A DNA stretch of 23,067 nt from Tritrichomonas musculus (taxonomy: Eukaryota > Parabasalia > Tritrichomonadida > Tritrichomonadidae): the NCBI GenBank assembly GCA_039105265.1, contig JAPFFF010000422.1, forward strand, positions 1 to 23,067, given 5' to 3'. The first letter of the stretch is position 1; each line of letters starts with the position of its first letter. The position numbers and the translations under genes are program-made. Positions 1-8,787 of this stretch are shown in pieces. The notes beneath the pieces were generated by a model, which worked only from the letters and a program-made list of their open reading frames with translations, had not been told where the DNA came from and did no database searches.

Positions 1-900
1 CAATAAAGATTTTGGTTTGAGAAGACCTTGACAATTTTGACCTTTCCATTCACCATTACTCCAAGTTAAATACCAAGAATTATCGAAACAAAAATCTTTA
101 AATTTAAATTCTAACCCTTCAGGAATTACATAATCGTCAGGAATTTGATAAATCATTTTATAAAAAGGTATTTCTTCTATGGTCTCTTCTGTAATTATCT
201 GAGGACGATAAAAATATTTTGCATCACTCTTATGTAATTTTAATGCATTCTCAGCCTCTATTGTAGAGCATTTTATAGATTTCTCAGTTTTTAAGCAAGT
301 AGGCTCAAATTGATTTAAAATACTCAAATCTCCATTTATAAATAAAGTATAAGGGTTTATTGACAAATTTTTATCGAAAGCAATATAGAATTTATCATCT
401 AAATTAATACTATCTTCTGACCCAACTGCATAGGTAGCGAGAAGGGTATTGTCATTAACGATACAATACTTATTTTCTGAGTCATATGTGATGATAGGAC
501 ATTTTATTGAATTATCTTTTGTGGAAATATAGAATTCTTTAATATATCTTCCTTCTTCATCATAGATAACATTTTTTCGTAAGACAACTTTGAAAATATT
601 TTGATTTAAAGTAAGGAATTTTTGTTTAGTTATTTCAGGAACATTTATTAATAAAACATAATATAATAAACCATTTATTGTTTCAGAATGAAGAGATATA
701 TTTTGATTTTCTATCATAAAATTGTCAATTCCTGTTTCTATTGACAAATTTGAATCTGTTGTTGATGGGGTAAAGTCTGCCAATTTCTCATCCATTATTT
801 TATTTACTTCTTCTGAAGTTATCAAATTACTAGTCAATTTTGTCTTTCCATCAACCTGGAATTCAATATCTCCTAAGAATTTTGTAAGCCTAGTACTCAT
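1..900 (-). CDS. Fibre-like viral structural protein, partial (C-terminus off the left edge)
   Basis: The minus strand is open for 300 codons from an ATG at 900 to the window edge, so the gene is partial. The start is supported by an ATG preceded by a seven-T run at 917-923, the arrangement shared by the other viral genes here. The visible protein begins MSTRLTKFLGDIEF, continues with polar, Thr/Ser/Asn-rich sequence, and becomes rich in aromatic residues near the edge (for example NSWYLTWSNGEW). No catalytic motif is visible. It heads a row of same-strand fibre-like genes downstream of the capsid genes, so a receptor-binding or spike role is inferred from position and composition only. An unrelated virion protein is also possible. 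Confidence 0.55.
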   Translation of the reverse strand, partial: MSTRLTKFLGDIEFQVDGKTKLTSNLITSEEVNKIMDEKLADFTPSTTDSNLSIETGIDNFMIENQNISLHSETINGLLYYVLLINVPEITKQKFLTLNQNIFKVVLRKNVIYDEEGRYIKEFYISTKDNSIKCPIITYDSENKYCIVNDNTLLATYAVGSEDSINLDDKFYIAFDKNLSINPYTLFINGDLSILNQFEPTCLKTEKSIKCSTIEAENALKLHKSDAKYFYRPQIITEETIEEIPFYKMIYQIPDDYVIPEGLEFKFKDFCFDNSWYLTWSNGEWKGQNCQGLLKPKSLL

Positions 901-915
901 CTTTGTTTTGAAGCC

Positions 916-925
916 CAAAAAAATA
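916..925 (-). promoter_or_regulatory. T-run promoter element of the partial fibre-like gene
   Basis: The sense strand reads TATTTTTTTG, with the T run ending about 16 nt before the ATG at 900. The same motif precedes most of the viral genes in the window. Confidence 0.5.
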
Positions 926-946
926 TTTTTTAATCTCTCTCATTTT

Positions 947-2649
947 TTATTTAATATTTTGACATTTCTTTTCTAAGATAGTTATTCGCTCATTATAGCT
1001 ATTCATCAAATTTTCTATAGTTAATTGGCCGGTAGATAAAGTAGGGGTATCTCCTTCTATATTTTGACATTTTGTTTCTAAAACTTTTAATCTATCTTCT
1101 AATTTTGAAAAATCACTTGCCGACCCTAAATTATCTTCTAAATTACCAATATCCTCAGACATTCCAGCACAAAATGACCAAATATCTTTAATTTCTTGAT
1201 TGAAATAATCAAATTGGTCTGAAGTTGTCGATACCCATTTATCGAATATATTTGTTGATTCAGACTCATTTTTATCTCCTTCTTGGTTTTCTATAGCATA
1301 AGTATGAGGAGCTAGAGATTCATAATTTTCATTTTCCATTTTATAATCAATTTTGGTATTATGTTCTTGAAATGTCTGAGTTAAGTCTTTTATTATAGAT
1401 TCTAAGTCAGATACTCTTGAATAAATAGAAGAATCTAAAGAACCTCCTCCTGTACCTAGAGAAGCCAAATAATTCTTGAAATTTTCATTGATAGGCAGTT
1501 CATAATAAACAACTAAGCGATTTTCAAGTTCTTTATCTTCTTTTTTCTCCCATCCTTCATCAGCATTCCAATATTGATTATCTGCTGCGTCATAAACTAA
1601 TTTTAATTTTAATGAGCCTGTTATACTAACTTTTAATACATCTTCAGTATAAGTATAAGTAAAAGTATATAAATCAGAAGATAAATCTGATTTGATAGTC
1701 AAATTATTGTCTGATAAAATAAATTCAAAAACATGGTCTATACCATTTAAATCAAAGATTTTTTGATGTCTTTTTCGATCAAAAAGATGTAAAATAAAAT
1801 GATTTGCATGATAATTTTGAAGCCCTTGGAGAGAAATATTGGATTATCTGTTGTTGTGGTCTCAGTATTTGTTGGTTCATCTACAATTTCGTCCTCCAAA
1901 GACAATGTCCGAAGAGTATACGGCACGACTGGGTAGATTCTTCTCTTCTCTGCTAGATAATCTGCTGCTATATCTCTGAACTTCATTGTATTAATAAAAA
2001 ACTGAGCAATCCAAGGACTATCCACAACATAGTTATTTGTCTCAGTTTTTATTTTAGCGGAAGCCATAACAGCTTTGTCTTTTTCTATTACAGTTCTTAA
2101 ATAAAATCCCCAATGAAAATAAGCGGGTTTGTCTAAATAAAGGGCTTGACCTTCATCTCCAAATTTGAGAGTCGCAGGATAGATATTATCATTCACGAAA
2201 TGTGTCTCATTCATCATTTTGATATGTTCTTGAACCAAATTGTCGGTAAAATAGTATGCTTTGCTTGATCCTTTTGTTGTATAAGCTACTTGAAAATTTG
2301 TCGTTGCAAATCCTGATTCATTTAAATTTTGACATCTGGAATTGACCTTTTTTGATGTATTCGATAAATTATATGTGTTTTCACCAATTTCTTTTCCCCT
2401 TACATAACTGGTATTCCAAGTATATTTTGCTTTTTCTTCGGCTGTCATCCCTTGATATTCAGCCACAGTTTTAAAGATTTTGGTTGAATTATTAGTTTTC
2501 AAGGTTCCTACCATATATTTCTCTAATTTTGTATGAAGACTGACTGTTTTGTCCAGAAGTTGTCCAATCTGCCTTGATTTAAGATGATGAATATCCCAAG
2601 TATATGCTGCTCTATCTTCGCCTTTCATCTCTTGATATTCAGCCTTCAT
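947..2649 (-). pseudogene. Modular fibre-like viral gene region, not whole
   Basis: This stretch of viral coding sequence has the composition of its neighbours and is broken, with about one break. The upstream part carries two copies of a module about 60 residues apart. Each copy begins AEYQ and contains a YTW motif (AEYQEM...AAYTW and AEYQGM...AKYTW). They are followed by the phrase CQNLNESGFATTNF, which resembles phrases in the next gene upstream. The downstream part has heptad-like coiled-coil stretches (for example LESIIKDLTQTFQEH) and ends with CQNI phrases. Repeated short modules plus coiled coils are typical of trimeric fibre or spike proteins. Function is inferred from architecture and neighbourhood. 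Confidence 0.5.
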
Positions 2650-2671
2650 ACAAAATTAGAGAAATATATGG
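2511..2671. repeat. Perfect 28-bp inverted repeat with a 105-nt spacer
   Basis: The sequence at 2511-2538 recurs as an exact reverse complement at 2644-2671. A perfect 28-bp match at this spacing is unlikely by chance, even in AT-rich DNA. It could form a hairpin or mark a local template-switch event within the fossil. Confidence 0.85.
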
Positions 2672-2674
2672 AAT

Positions 2675-3562
2675 TTATATGAAGAATTTTCTATTTTTAA
2701 CAGAAGAATCTTTGATTTTTGTTCCTTGATAATATTGATTATTTATATATTTTTCGTCAAGTTTCGAAATATCTATGTCTGCTGGCTTATTTTTTAAATC
2801 ATTCATTTCTGTCTCTAAGGTTGTTATTTTAGCAATCCCTTCAGTAATTTGATCTGCAGTGGCATTTTTGTTTGTTCCTATAATTTTGAAAGTATTTGTC
2901 GCAAATCCGTCAAGATTCAAATGTTTTGTTTTATCTTCGAATTCTTTTATTTTAGCCGGTAATTGATTTTTGGTATAAGTTGTTGCTTGAACTATCTCAG
3001 TAGCTAAAGCATTTTCTCTTTCAGATATCCAAAAATCAAAATTTCCGCCTGGAAATCCAGTATCAGCAATATGTTGTGTTTTCTTTTGAAGTTCTGTAAT
3101 ATTTGTGTTTATTGCAGTAATTTCTTCTTTTGTAGCCAAATTTGATGTGTCTATAGGAGTGCCGGTTGCTGGGGGAGCATCTGGAACTTTTATTTTTTCG
3201 ACCTCTTCTTTGATATCAACAATATCTTGACAAAGAGATTTTAAGTTTTTTTGTTGAATCGTTCTTGTAGTAGGAGCTTTTCCATCATCAAAATTCCAGA
3301 CAATTTTTTCAGGAAATTGAAAATTTACCCCTGCATTGAAGTCGACATACCCATTAAACTCTGCCACTTTTTCTATATTATCAACAACCCATGATGGAGT
3401 ATTTCCTTGAACATTTAAAATTCCTTTTGTTGTTAAATTTGTTGCTGTACCATTTTCGCTTTTCACAAATTTGGATTCATCTATAGTCCCTCCGCCGCCA
3501 CCTCCTAAGCCAGCTCCATTAACTAATTTTTCAATATCTCTTGCTGAATATATACCAGTCAT
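2675..3562 (-). CDS. Modular fibre-like viral protein, 295 residues
   Basis: The ATG at 3562 (MTGIYSARDIEKL) is chosen because a seven-T run lies just upstream at 3576-3582; the frame also extends five codons upstream to a TTG. The N-terminal region has a flexible six-glycine run near residues 19-24. This is followed by beta-rich polar sequence and several coiled-coil segments (for example LKSLCQDIVDIKEEVEKIK). Two modules share the pattern K-T-x-H-(I/L) followed by GF and a later F (KTQHIADTGFPGGNF and KTKHLNLDGFATNTF). The second is close to a phrase in the adjacent 947-2649 region. This is fibre-shaft-like architecture, and a virion spike role is inferred. No enzymatic motif is visible. 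Confidence 0.55.
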   Translation of the reverse strand: MTGIYSARDIEKLVNGAGLGGGGGGTIDESKFVKSENGTATNLTTKGILNVQGNTPSWVVDNIEKVAEFNGYVDFNAGVNFQFPEKIVWNFDDGKAPTTRTIQQKNLKSLCQDIVDIKEEVEKIKVPDAPPATGTPIDTSNLATKEEITAINTNITELQKKTQHIADTGFPGGNFDFWISERENALATEIVQATTYTKNQLPAKIKEFEDKTKHLNLDGFATNTFKIIGTNKNATADQITEGIAKITTLETEMNDLKNKPADIDISKLDEKYINNQYYQGTKIKDSSVKNRKFFI

Positions 3563-3574
3563 TTGTTTTCTTTT

Positions 3575-3584
3575 CAAAAAAATT
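3575..3584 (-). promoter_or_regulatory. T-run promoter element of the 295-residue fibre-like gene
   Basis: The sense strand reads AATTTTTTTG, ending 12 nt before the ATG at 3562. It matches the motif at the other viral starts. Confidence 0.5.
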
Positions 3585-3604
3585 TTTTTATCCCACTATA
3601 CTCT

Positions 3605-4099
3605 TTAATAAATTAATTTCAAAAACATTACAAAATCATCAGGAATTATAGTGTTTGTACCATCTCCTTTTCCGTCAGTAAACCAGACCTCAAATCCTTG
3701 TTTTCTATTACTATTTACTTTATATTTTCGATTATCATCCGGGACTTGCAAATTTGCATAATAAACTAAAAAATCACAATATTGGTCTCTTGGAACAAAG
3801 CTTGAATGAACTTCGACTTCTCCAGATATTGAACCATCTACGGTACATCTACAATATTGAAAAATTATATATTTATCTTTTTCGACATTACTTGGAGAAA
3901 CAAATTCTTGAGGATAATGAAAGATAAAGTGTTTATTGACTGGATTAAAAACAAAACCTCTTGATTTAAGACAATCTACAGTTTGTGTTTCTAATTCTTT
4001 TTGATTTAATTTCCATCCTCTAATAGGGAAATAAGTCTTATCAGCGCCTGTTTGGACATTTATATCGGGGTTTATATTATACGAAATAATTCTTGACAT
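3605..4099 (-). CDS. Small viral protein, 164 residues (minor capsid or spike-base candidate)
   Basis: The ATG at 4099 (MSRIISYNINPDINV) is preferred over an in-frame ATG at 4156 because a nine-T run sits eight bases upstream of it. The longer version would translate that promoter-like run into an odd IYIFF segment. The protein is soluble, rich in aromatic residues and beta-prone (KHFIFHYPQEF, YIIFQYCRCTVDGSISGEV), with no signal peptide or membrane segment. Size, beta character and position directly next to the MCP genes would suit a single-jelly-roll penton or a small minor capsid protein. No diagnostic motif is visible, so this is inference only. Confidence 0.5.
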   Translation of the reverse strand: MSRIISYNINPDINVQTGADKTYFPIRGWKLNQKELETQTVDCLKSRGFVFNPVNKHFIFHYPQEFVSPSNVEKDKYIIFQYCRCTVDGSISGEVEVHSSFVPRDQYCDFLVYYANLQVPDDNRKYKVNSNRKQGFEVWFTDGKGDGTNTIIPDDFVMFLKLIY

Positions 4100-4106
4100 T
4101 TTTTTA

Positions 4107-4118
4107 CAAAAAAAAATA
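4107..4118 (-). promoter_or_regulatory. T-run promoter element of the 164-residue gene
   Basis: The sense strand has TATTTTTTTTTG, with nine T residues, ending seven bases before the ATG at 4099. It decides the start of that gene. Confidence 0.5.
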
Positions 4119-4130
4119 TATATAATATCT

Positions 4131-5846
4131 TTATTCATACCCAATAGGGACTCCATCCTTATGATATTCTACTCCATTTTCTACAGACCAAGACCAGTAT
4201 GTATCTGAACATATCCACATTTCTGGAGGAGGTAATTGAGGTTGATTATCTGTTGGAGTTCCTTTTTCATCTGTCTCAGGATATAAATATGTATCATTTT
4301 TCTCTAATCTAACATTTTCTCCAACATCGATTCTATCACCATGAAATTCAATTTTTACTCCTCGACATCCTGTATCAATACCATCAAAAACATATCCAGC
4401 ATTACTTCTTTCTAACTGGAAATTTAAGCCAAAACTAGTATTGTCAAAAGTGCCGGAATAAAATCTTTTTAAAGAATGGTCATATACATTATTTAATGGT
4501 CTAGAGATAGATTCCATTAACTCATTTGTAGCTTCTATACCATCTAATTCATTCGCATAAAGCTAATATTGAACAAATCGGCCATCCCAGGTATTTTCAA
4601 ATTCTTGTTGAGGATAAACTTTTTTATCAATTTGGAGCTGGACATTTTTATACATAGGATTTTGATAACAGGTAATATCACTATAATGTCTTGGAAACAT
4701 CATTGTTATATTTGTAGCATTCCTCAAAGGAACAATTTTTGAACAGACAATTCCTTTTTCTGTATGTTTTTGCTCAAAAATATGTCTTGTTAATTCTTGT
4801 GCTGGAATATACATTTCTTGATTAAAAGTAGTCATTAATTCATCTACAACCTCTGGTTTGACTCCAAAGCCGAAACAATTTGTTCTTCCTTTCATTATCA
4901 TAGGCTTCTTATTTTGATTTACTATCAAAGCATTAGTTAAAACGTTTATCTTATTTACCTCGCTAGGATTGACAGGAACTGACGCTACAATTATTCCTTC
5001 TTGACCTATTTGATAAAATCTTTTAGGGATTTTTGGAGCGCCTCTCATATCAGGAATTGCTGATTCATTTTCCCAAAAACTTTTCAAATCAGCGACATTT
5101 TCAAGAGGGACCTGGCACCAAACTAGGCCGTCTAAAGATGTTCGTATTTCTTCTACAATTTCTCCGATAAGAGCATTAGGATAGAGTCTCCATGTCTGAA
5201 GAACAAGCTGGTCTGTGAAAGGAATAATTAATTCCATTTTTATCGGAACCCAGCTTCTTTTTTTATCTGCTGTCCATGCTAACTTTTCTAAAGGAATATA
5301 ACAACCATAGACATTGGGCGACATATTTTCGACATTTTCCCAAAGAGAATGAGAATGAGGACTTGTTATTTTTGTATCGCGAGTTCTAATAGAATTATAA
5401 GCAAAAGACTCTCTTATCATCTCATTTTGATAGTATTCTGAGATTAATTTTCCATCACAAAAGAAACGACATTCTGATATGATTTCGACAGCATCTTTAA
5501 AACCAACAAATATTTGATTTATTTGATATTTATCTCTTGGAGTTTCGGCTTGAAACCACCAGCCTTTGTGCCATTCTTTGTCTAAACCTACCTCAAACTC
5601 AATCTCCATAGATATGAAACTTTTTTCGATTTGAGATATTGTATGATTTGGATGTGTCAGCATAATATGAGTTTTTTCTCCTATCGGCAAAGGAATATCT
5701 TTTTCATGAAATTCTTCAGAAAATGTTGAAAAAGTATTATCGCCACTATTAAATTGAAGCAAAAGTCTCATATCATGTTCAAAAAAGCCAGTAATATCTC
5801 CTTCATTCATTCCTGTGTTTTTCTTTCGAGCGTTCTCAAAGGTCAT
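4131..5846 (-). pseudogene. Second major-capsid-type gene (MCP paralogue), not whole
   Basis: The region is collinear with the neighbouring 639-residue MCP-type protein along its length and shares many blocks. These include SGDNTFS, SQIEK near the start, VGFKDAVEIISE, NEMIRESFAYN, IPFTDQLVLQ, GLVWCQV, PAQELTRH, IPLRNATNIT with MFP, a Lys-Tyr-Pro block, TWDGRFVQY, LERSNAGYVFDGIDTG and a final CSDTYW. It lacks two loops of about 35 and 65 residues that the neighbour has, so the two genes have diverged in surface-loop-like regions. It lies 32 nt downstream of the neighbour, on the same strand, with its own T-run motif. The gene is broken, with about one break. The paralogy is seen directly; the MCP role follows from the family argument given for the neighbour. 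Confidence 0.72.
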
Positions 5847-5856
5847 TTTTGTTATT

Positions 5857-5866
5857 CAAAAAAATA
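5857..5866 (-). promoter_or_regulatory. T-run promoter element of MCP paralogue 2
   Basis: The sense strand reads TATTTTTTTG, ending 10 nt before the ATG at 5846. It lies in the 32-nt gap between the two capsid genes, so each may be transcribed from its own promoter. Confidence 0.5.
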
Positions 5867-5878
5867 ATAATATACTTT

Positions 5879-7798
5879 TTACTCATAACCAGCAGGAATA
5901 CCTCTTTGATAATATCGAACTCCATCTTGAACTGACCAAGTCCAGTATGTATCTGAGCATACCCACAATTCTGGAGGTGGAGGAGATGATTTTTCACTAA
6001 TTCTTGGAAAAGTTAAATCTGCTTTTTGGTCTGGATGCCATAAAACATCTCCTTCGTTGGCATTACCTGTATTTTGAGATTCTCCTCTAAAGTCGATAGT
6101 TACGGTATGACTTCCAGTATCAATACCATCAAAAACATAGCCAGCATTGCCTCTTTCTAACTGGAAGTTAATTCCGAAACTAGTATTGTCAAATGGAGCT
6201 GTAATAATCCTCTTTCCTTCTTTAGGGTCTAATGCAGATAAAAGTTGAGAACCGGTCATGTCTCCAGTGGTATATTCAAGAGTTAATGGACGAGATATTG
6301 ATTCAACAAATTCTTGGGTAGGTTCTATCATACCATCTAATTCATTAGCCATAAGCTGATATTGAACAAATCGACCATCCCAAGTATTATTCCATTCTGT
6401 TTCTGGATATGATTTCTTATTAACGATTAATTTGACATTTTTATATCCGATATTTTGAAAAACTGTACAGTCTTCAGAATGGAAAGGAAACATAACTGTT
6501 ATGTTTGTAGCATTCCTCAAAGGTATTGTCTTTGATTGTTTAAATCCAGAATGGTCAGGATGACCTTCGAATTGATGTCTTGTTAATTCTTGTGCTGGAA
6601 TAATTATTGGTTCATTGAGGGTTTCCATCAAGGCCTGAATAACATCTGGCTTAATACCAAAGCCTGCACAATTTGTTTTGCATTGCCGAATTTCACAGGA
6701 ATTATCATTGACTTTCAGAGTTGCTTGAGCGACAGTATACATAATCGTTCTTTGTGTTGTTATATTGGCCCTTGCAAGTCCTGGCATTGTAGAAATTCCA
6801 AAATATGTGTGGTTTGCCACCTTGGCATCAACATGGATTCCAAACTCTTTATCAACAGCAGCACAAGTCTTTGCTTCGTTCACGATAATTGCTGGATTAT
6901 TTATCTGAACAAAATGATTTGTTATTGGAAGAAAGTCGGGAGTTCCATACTCTACGGCCTTTGTATTCATTGTCCAAAACTTTTTGACTTCAGCAACGTG
7001 TTTAGGATGAACCTGGCACCAAACTAAGCCGTTTAAGGCAAATTTGATTTCTTCTTCCATTTCTCCTAAAATTCTATTTGGATAAAGCCTCCAAGCCTGA
7101 AGAACAAGCTGGTCTGTGAATGGAATACATAATTTTATTTCGACATCAACTTTCTTGTTTGGAACAAATTTTGCACAACCTGGATCGGCGGCATTGATTT
7201 TGAGATCGTCATCTTTTCTGGGGACTTCATCTCCTGACCTTGCAGCAAAGAATTTTTCCAATGGAATATAACAACCACAAACATTTGGAGACATCATACA
7301 GACATCTTCCCAAAGAGAATTAGAATGTGGATTAGCTTTTTTGGCATCTTTTCCTCGAATACAGTTATATGCAAAAGACTCTCTGACCATTTCATTTTGA
7401 TGATAATTATCGACTAACCTTCCATCGACCCAGAAAAATGCTTCAGAAATTATTTCGACAGCATCTTTAAATCCAACAAAGATATATTGTAAATGCCTAT
7501 GAGCTTTGTCATAATATAAATGGCCTGGACCATCTAATTCGAGATTTAATTTTAAGGTAATTTCAATAAAGCCTTTCTCAATTTGAGACATAGTATGAGC
7601 TGAATGAGTCATTCGAATTTTCGTTTTTGTGTTTAATCTAACTGGTTCATCTTTATCATGGCAGTTTTCTTGAACGATAGAAAAGGTATTATCTCCGCTG
7701 TTTCTTTGAATCAAATTCCTCAATTTATCATTGAAAAAGTTTAAAACATCTCCTTCATCGTTTCCACGATTCTGATATTGCACGTTTGCGTAGGTCAT
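5879..7798 (-). CDS. Major capsid protein (double-jelly-roll type), 639 residues
   Basis: The ATG at 7798 (MTYANVQYQNRGNDEGD) is chosen because the paralogous gene starts at the equivalent place and a T-run motif lies just upstream. The frame stays open for 72 codons further but without homology to the paralogue. The length fits double-jelly-roll MCPs of PLVs and adintoviruses. Landmarks include VGFKDAVEIISE (residues 108-119), ESFAYN (140-145), IPFTDQLVLQ (225-234), PAQELTRH (401-408), PLRNATNITVMFP (426-438), a KKSYPE block (461-466) before TWDGRFVQY (472-480), and an LERGNAGYVFDGIDTG block (547-562). The Tyr-Pro strand near the second jelly roll recalls PLV and hexon-like MCPs. There is no membrane segment or enzyme motif. 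The ORF looks whole. The MCP call is by architecture and context and was not confirmed by search. Confidence 0.75.
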   Translation of the reverse strand: MTYANVQYQNRGNDEGDVLNFFNDKLRNLIQRNSGDNTFSIVQENCHDKDEPVRLNTKTKIRMTHSAHTMSQIEKGFIEITLKLNLELDGPGHLYYDKAHRHLQYIFVGFKDAVEIISEAFFWVDGRLVDNYHQNEMVRESFAYNCIRGKDAKKANPHSNSLWEDVCMMSPNVCGCYIPLEKFFAARSGDEVPRKDDDLKINAADPGCAKFVPNKKVDVEIKLCIPFTDQLVLQAWRLYPNRILGEMEEEIKFALNGLVWCQVHPKHVAEVKKFWTMNTKAVEYGTPDFLPITNHFVQINNPAIIVNEAKTCAAVDKEFGIHVDAKVANHTYFGISTMPGLARANITTQRTIMYTVAQATLKVNDNSCEIRQCKTNCAGFGIKPDVIQALMETLNEPIIIPAQELTRHQFEGHPDHSGFKQSKTIPLRNATNITVMFPFHSEDCTVFQNIGYKNVKLIVNKKSYPETEWNNTWDGRFVQYQLMANELDGMIEPTQEFVESISRPLTLEYTTGDMTGSQLLSALDPKEGKRIITAPFDNTSFGINFQLERGNAGYVFDGIDTGSHTVTIDFRGESQNTGNANEGDVLWHPDQKADLTFPRISEKSSPPPPELWVCSDTYWTWSVQDGVRYYQRGIPAGYE

Positions 7799-7814
7799 TT
7801 TATTTCTCAGTAAA

Positions 7815-7824
7815 TAAAAAAATA
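7815..7824 (-). promoter_or_regulatory. T-run promoter element of the MCP gene
   Basis: The sense strand reads TATTTTTTTA, ending about 16 nt before the ATG at 7798. Confidence 0.45.
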
Positions 7825-7859
7825 AAACCCAGAATTCTTTTTTATCATCTATGAATACA

Positions 7860-7867
7860 TTTTTTTT
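7860..7867 (+). promoter_or_regulatory. T-run promoter element of the 103-residue gene
   Basis: Eight T residues end 12 nt before the ATG at 7880. This is the plus-strand counterpart of the motif seen on the minus-strand genes. Confidence 0.45.
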
Positions 7868-7879
7868 ACTTCCAGTAAA

Positions 7880-8191
7880 ATGGCTTTTGGATCTTTCGGA
7901 AAGAAAATCAAAGAGGGATGGAATAAAGTTAAGCAATGGGGTAAAAATACTATAGAGAAAGTAGGAAATGTTGTTAGAAAAGTCGGTTCGACAGCAGGAA
8001 ATATTGCTGGACAAGTCGGAGATAACCTTGGGAGAGTCGGAGAATTTGTAGGAGGTTTTGCTCCAGAATTAGGTCAGACAATAGGAGATATAGGAGGTAC
8101 TATCGGCAAAATAGGAGGTATAGCTTCTGATGTAGCAAGAAGAATCCCTACGTCAAATGACGGGCCTAATATAACAAAATTTAAGGTTTAA
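7880..8191 (+). CDS. Small basic, Gly-rich amphipathic virion protein, 103 residues
   Basis: The protein starts MAFGSFGKKIKEGWNKVK. The first 40 residues form a Lys/Trp-rich amphipathic helix pattern. Residues of about 40-90 follow with repeated Gly-x-x-(I/V/L) spacing (NIAGQVGDNLGRVGEFVGG, then IGDIGGTIGKIGG). The tail is polar (RRIPTSNDGPN). It has no classical signal peptide and no uniformly hydrophobic membrane span. Short amphipathic proteins of this kind occur in adenovirus-like and PLV virions as membrane-active or core-linking minor proteins (pVI-like). That role is inferred from composition and from the position divergent to the MCP. The ORF looks whole. A DNA-binding or internal scaffold role is an alternative. 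Confidence 0.65.
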   Translation: MAFGSFGKKIKEGWNKVKQWGKNTIEKVGNVVRKVGSTAGNIAGQVGDNLGRVGEFVGGFAPELGQTIGDIGGTIGKIGGIASDVARRIPTSNDGPNITKFKV

Positions 8192-8199
8192 ACCCTGAT

Positions 8200-8334
8200 T
8201 TAAGAATACATTTTCATCCATATTTCATCATCTAATGGAGGTTCTTTTGGAGGGACAATTTTCATTATACGAATTCCTAAGTTAAAGAATTCGATAATTA
8301 CTAAGCATCCTAACAAAATATTTGTTATAATCAT
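8200..8334 (-). CDS. Small membrane peptide, 44 residues
   Basis: A short minus-strand ORF starts at an ATG at 8334 and ends at 8200. Residues 1-24 form a single hydrophobic helix (MIITNILLGCLVIIEFFNLG and onward) followed by a charged, proline-containing tail (KIVPPKEPPLDDEIW). This is a type of single-span protein common in viruses. The gene occupies almost all of the space between the plus-strand genes at 7880 and 8371, and its start lies 36 nt from the divergent ATG at 8371. It lacks the exact T-run motif, so expression is less certain. No homologue is recognised. Confidence 0.5.
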   Translation of the reverse strand: MIITNILLGCLVIIEFFNLGIRIMKIVPPKEPPLDDEIWMKMYS

Positions 8335-8370
8335 CTTTAAATCGCGATAATTATTTTTATTTTTTTTTAA

Positions 8371-8787
8371 ATGAATGTGAATATTATTGAGCCAATTAAA
8401 AATTTTATAAAAGAGTTTAATACTATAGACGAATTCAACGCCTTTTATTCACTACATAAGGACGAAATGGATGCCTTAACAACACACAAATTAAATAAAA
8501 TGTATTCTGTAAAAGGGTATAGAATCACTAAAATAAAAGGAGTTTTGATGCTAAAAAGATGGGATACTTCAAAGAATGACGAAGAAGAGAAAATCAAGGA
8601 AGAGATAACAAATGCTTCGACCTGAGCTAAAGAAGTCGATGAATATGTCCGAAATGATTTAAGTAAAAAGATTGAAAATCTCAGTGTTTATAGTCAGCAA
8701 ATCGAGAACATATATGACGAAATTAAAAAATTAAAAATAGAAAATTCTTCATATAAATTCCAATATGAAAAAATGAAAAAAGATTAA
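8371..8787 (+). pseudogene. Viral coiled-coil gene, not whole, split by a DNA transposon
   Basis: The ATG at 8371 (MNVNIIEPIKNFIKEFNTI) follows a nine-T run at 8360-8368. The first part is a compact mixed helical domain (DEFNAFYSLHKDEMDALTTH, YRITKIKGVLMLKRW). The second part is highly charged with heptad spacing of I/L residues, as in a coiled coil. The gene is broken, with about one small break plus the transposon inserted at a TTAA at 8784-8787. Similar charged plus-strand coding-like sequence is seen just beyond the insertion at 10,899-10,994. The function is unknown. A small coiled-coil virion or regulatory protein is plausible. Confidence 0.5.

Larger units (their letters stand above)
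7799..7879. promoter_or_regulatory. Divergent promoter region between MCP and the amphipathic protein gene
   Basis: This 81-bp gap separates two genes transcribed away from each other. It has one T-run on the minus strand (complement of 7816-7822) serving the MCP gene and another on the plus strand (7860-7867) serving the 103-residue gene. The compact layout suggests coordinated late-type expression of both. Confidence 0.5.

Noticed and set aside
722-976. Plus-strand ORF of 84 codons
   Set aside because: It is antisense to the partial fibre-like gene and its promoter region and has a Phe/Leu-rich shadow composition.
6590-7027. Plus-strand ORF of 145 codons
   Set aside because: It lies antisense inside the intact MCP gene; its Cys/Trp-rich composition is typical of a shadow frame.
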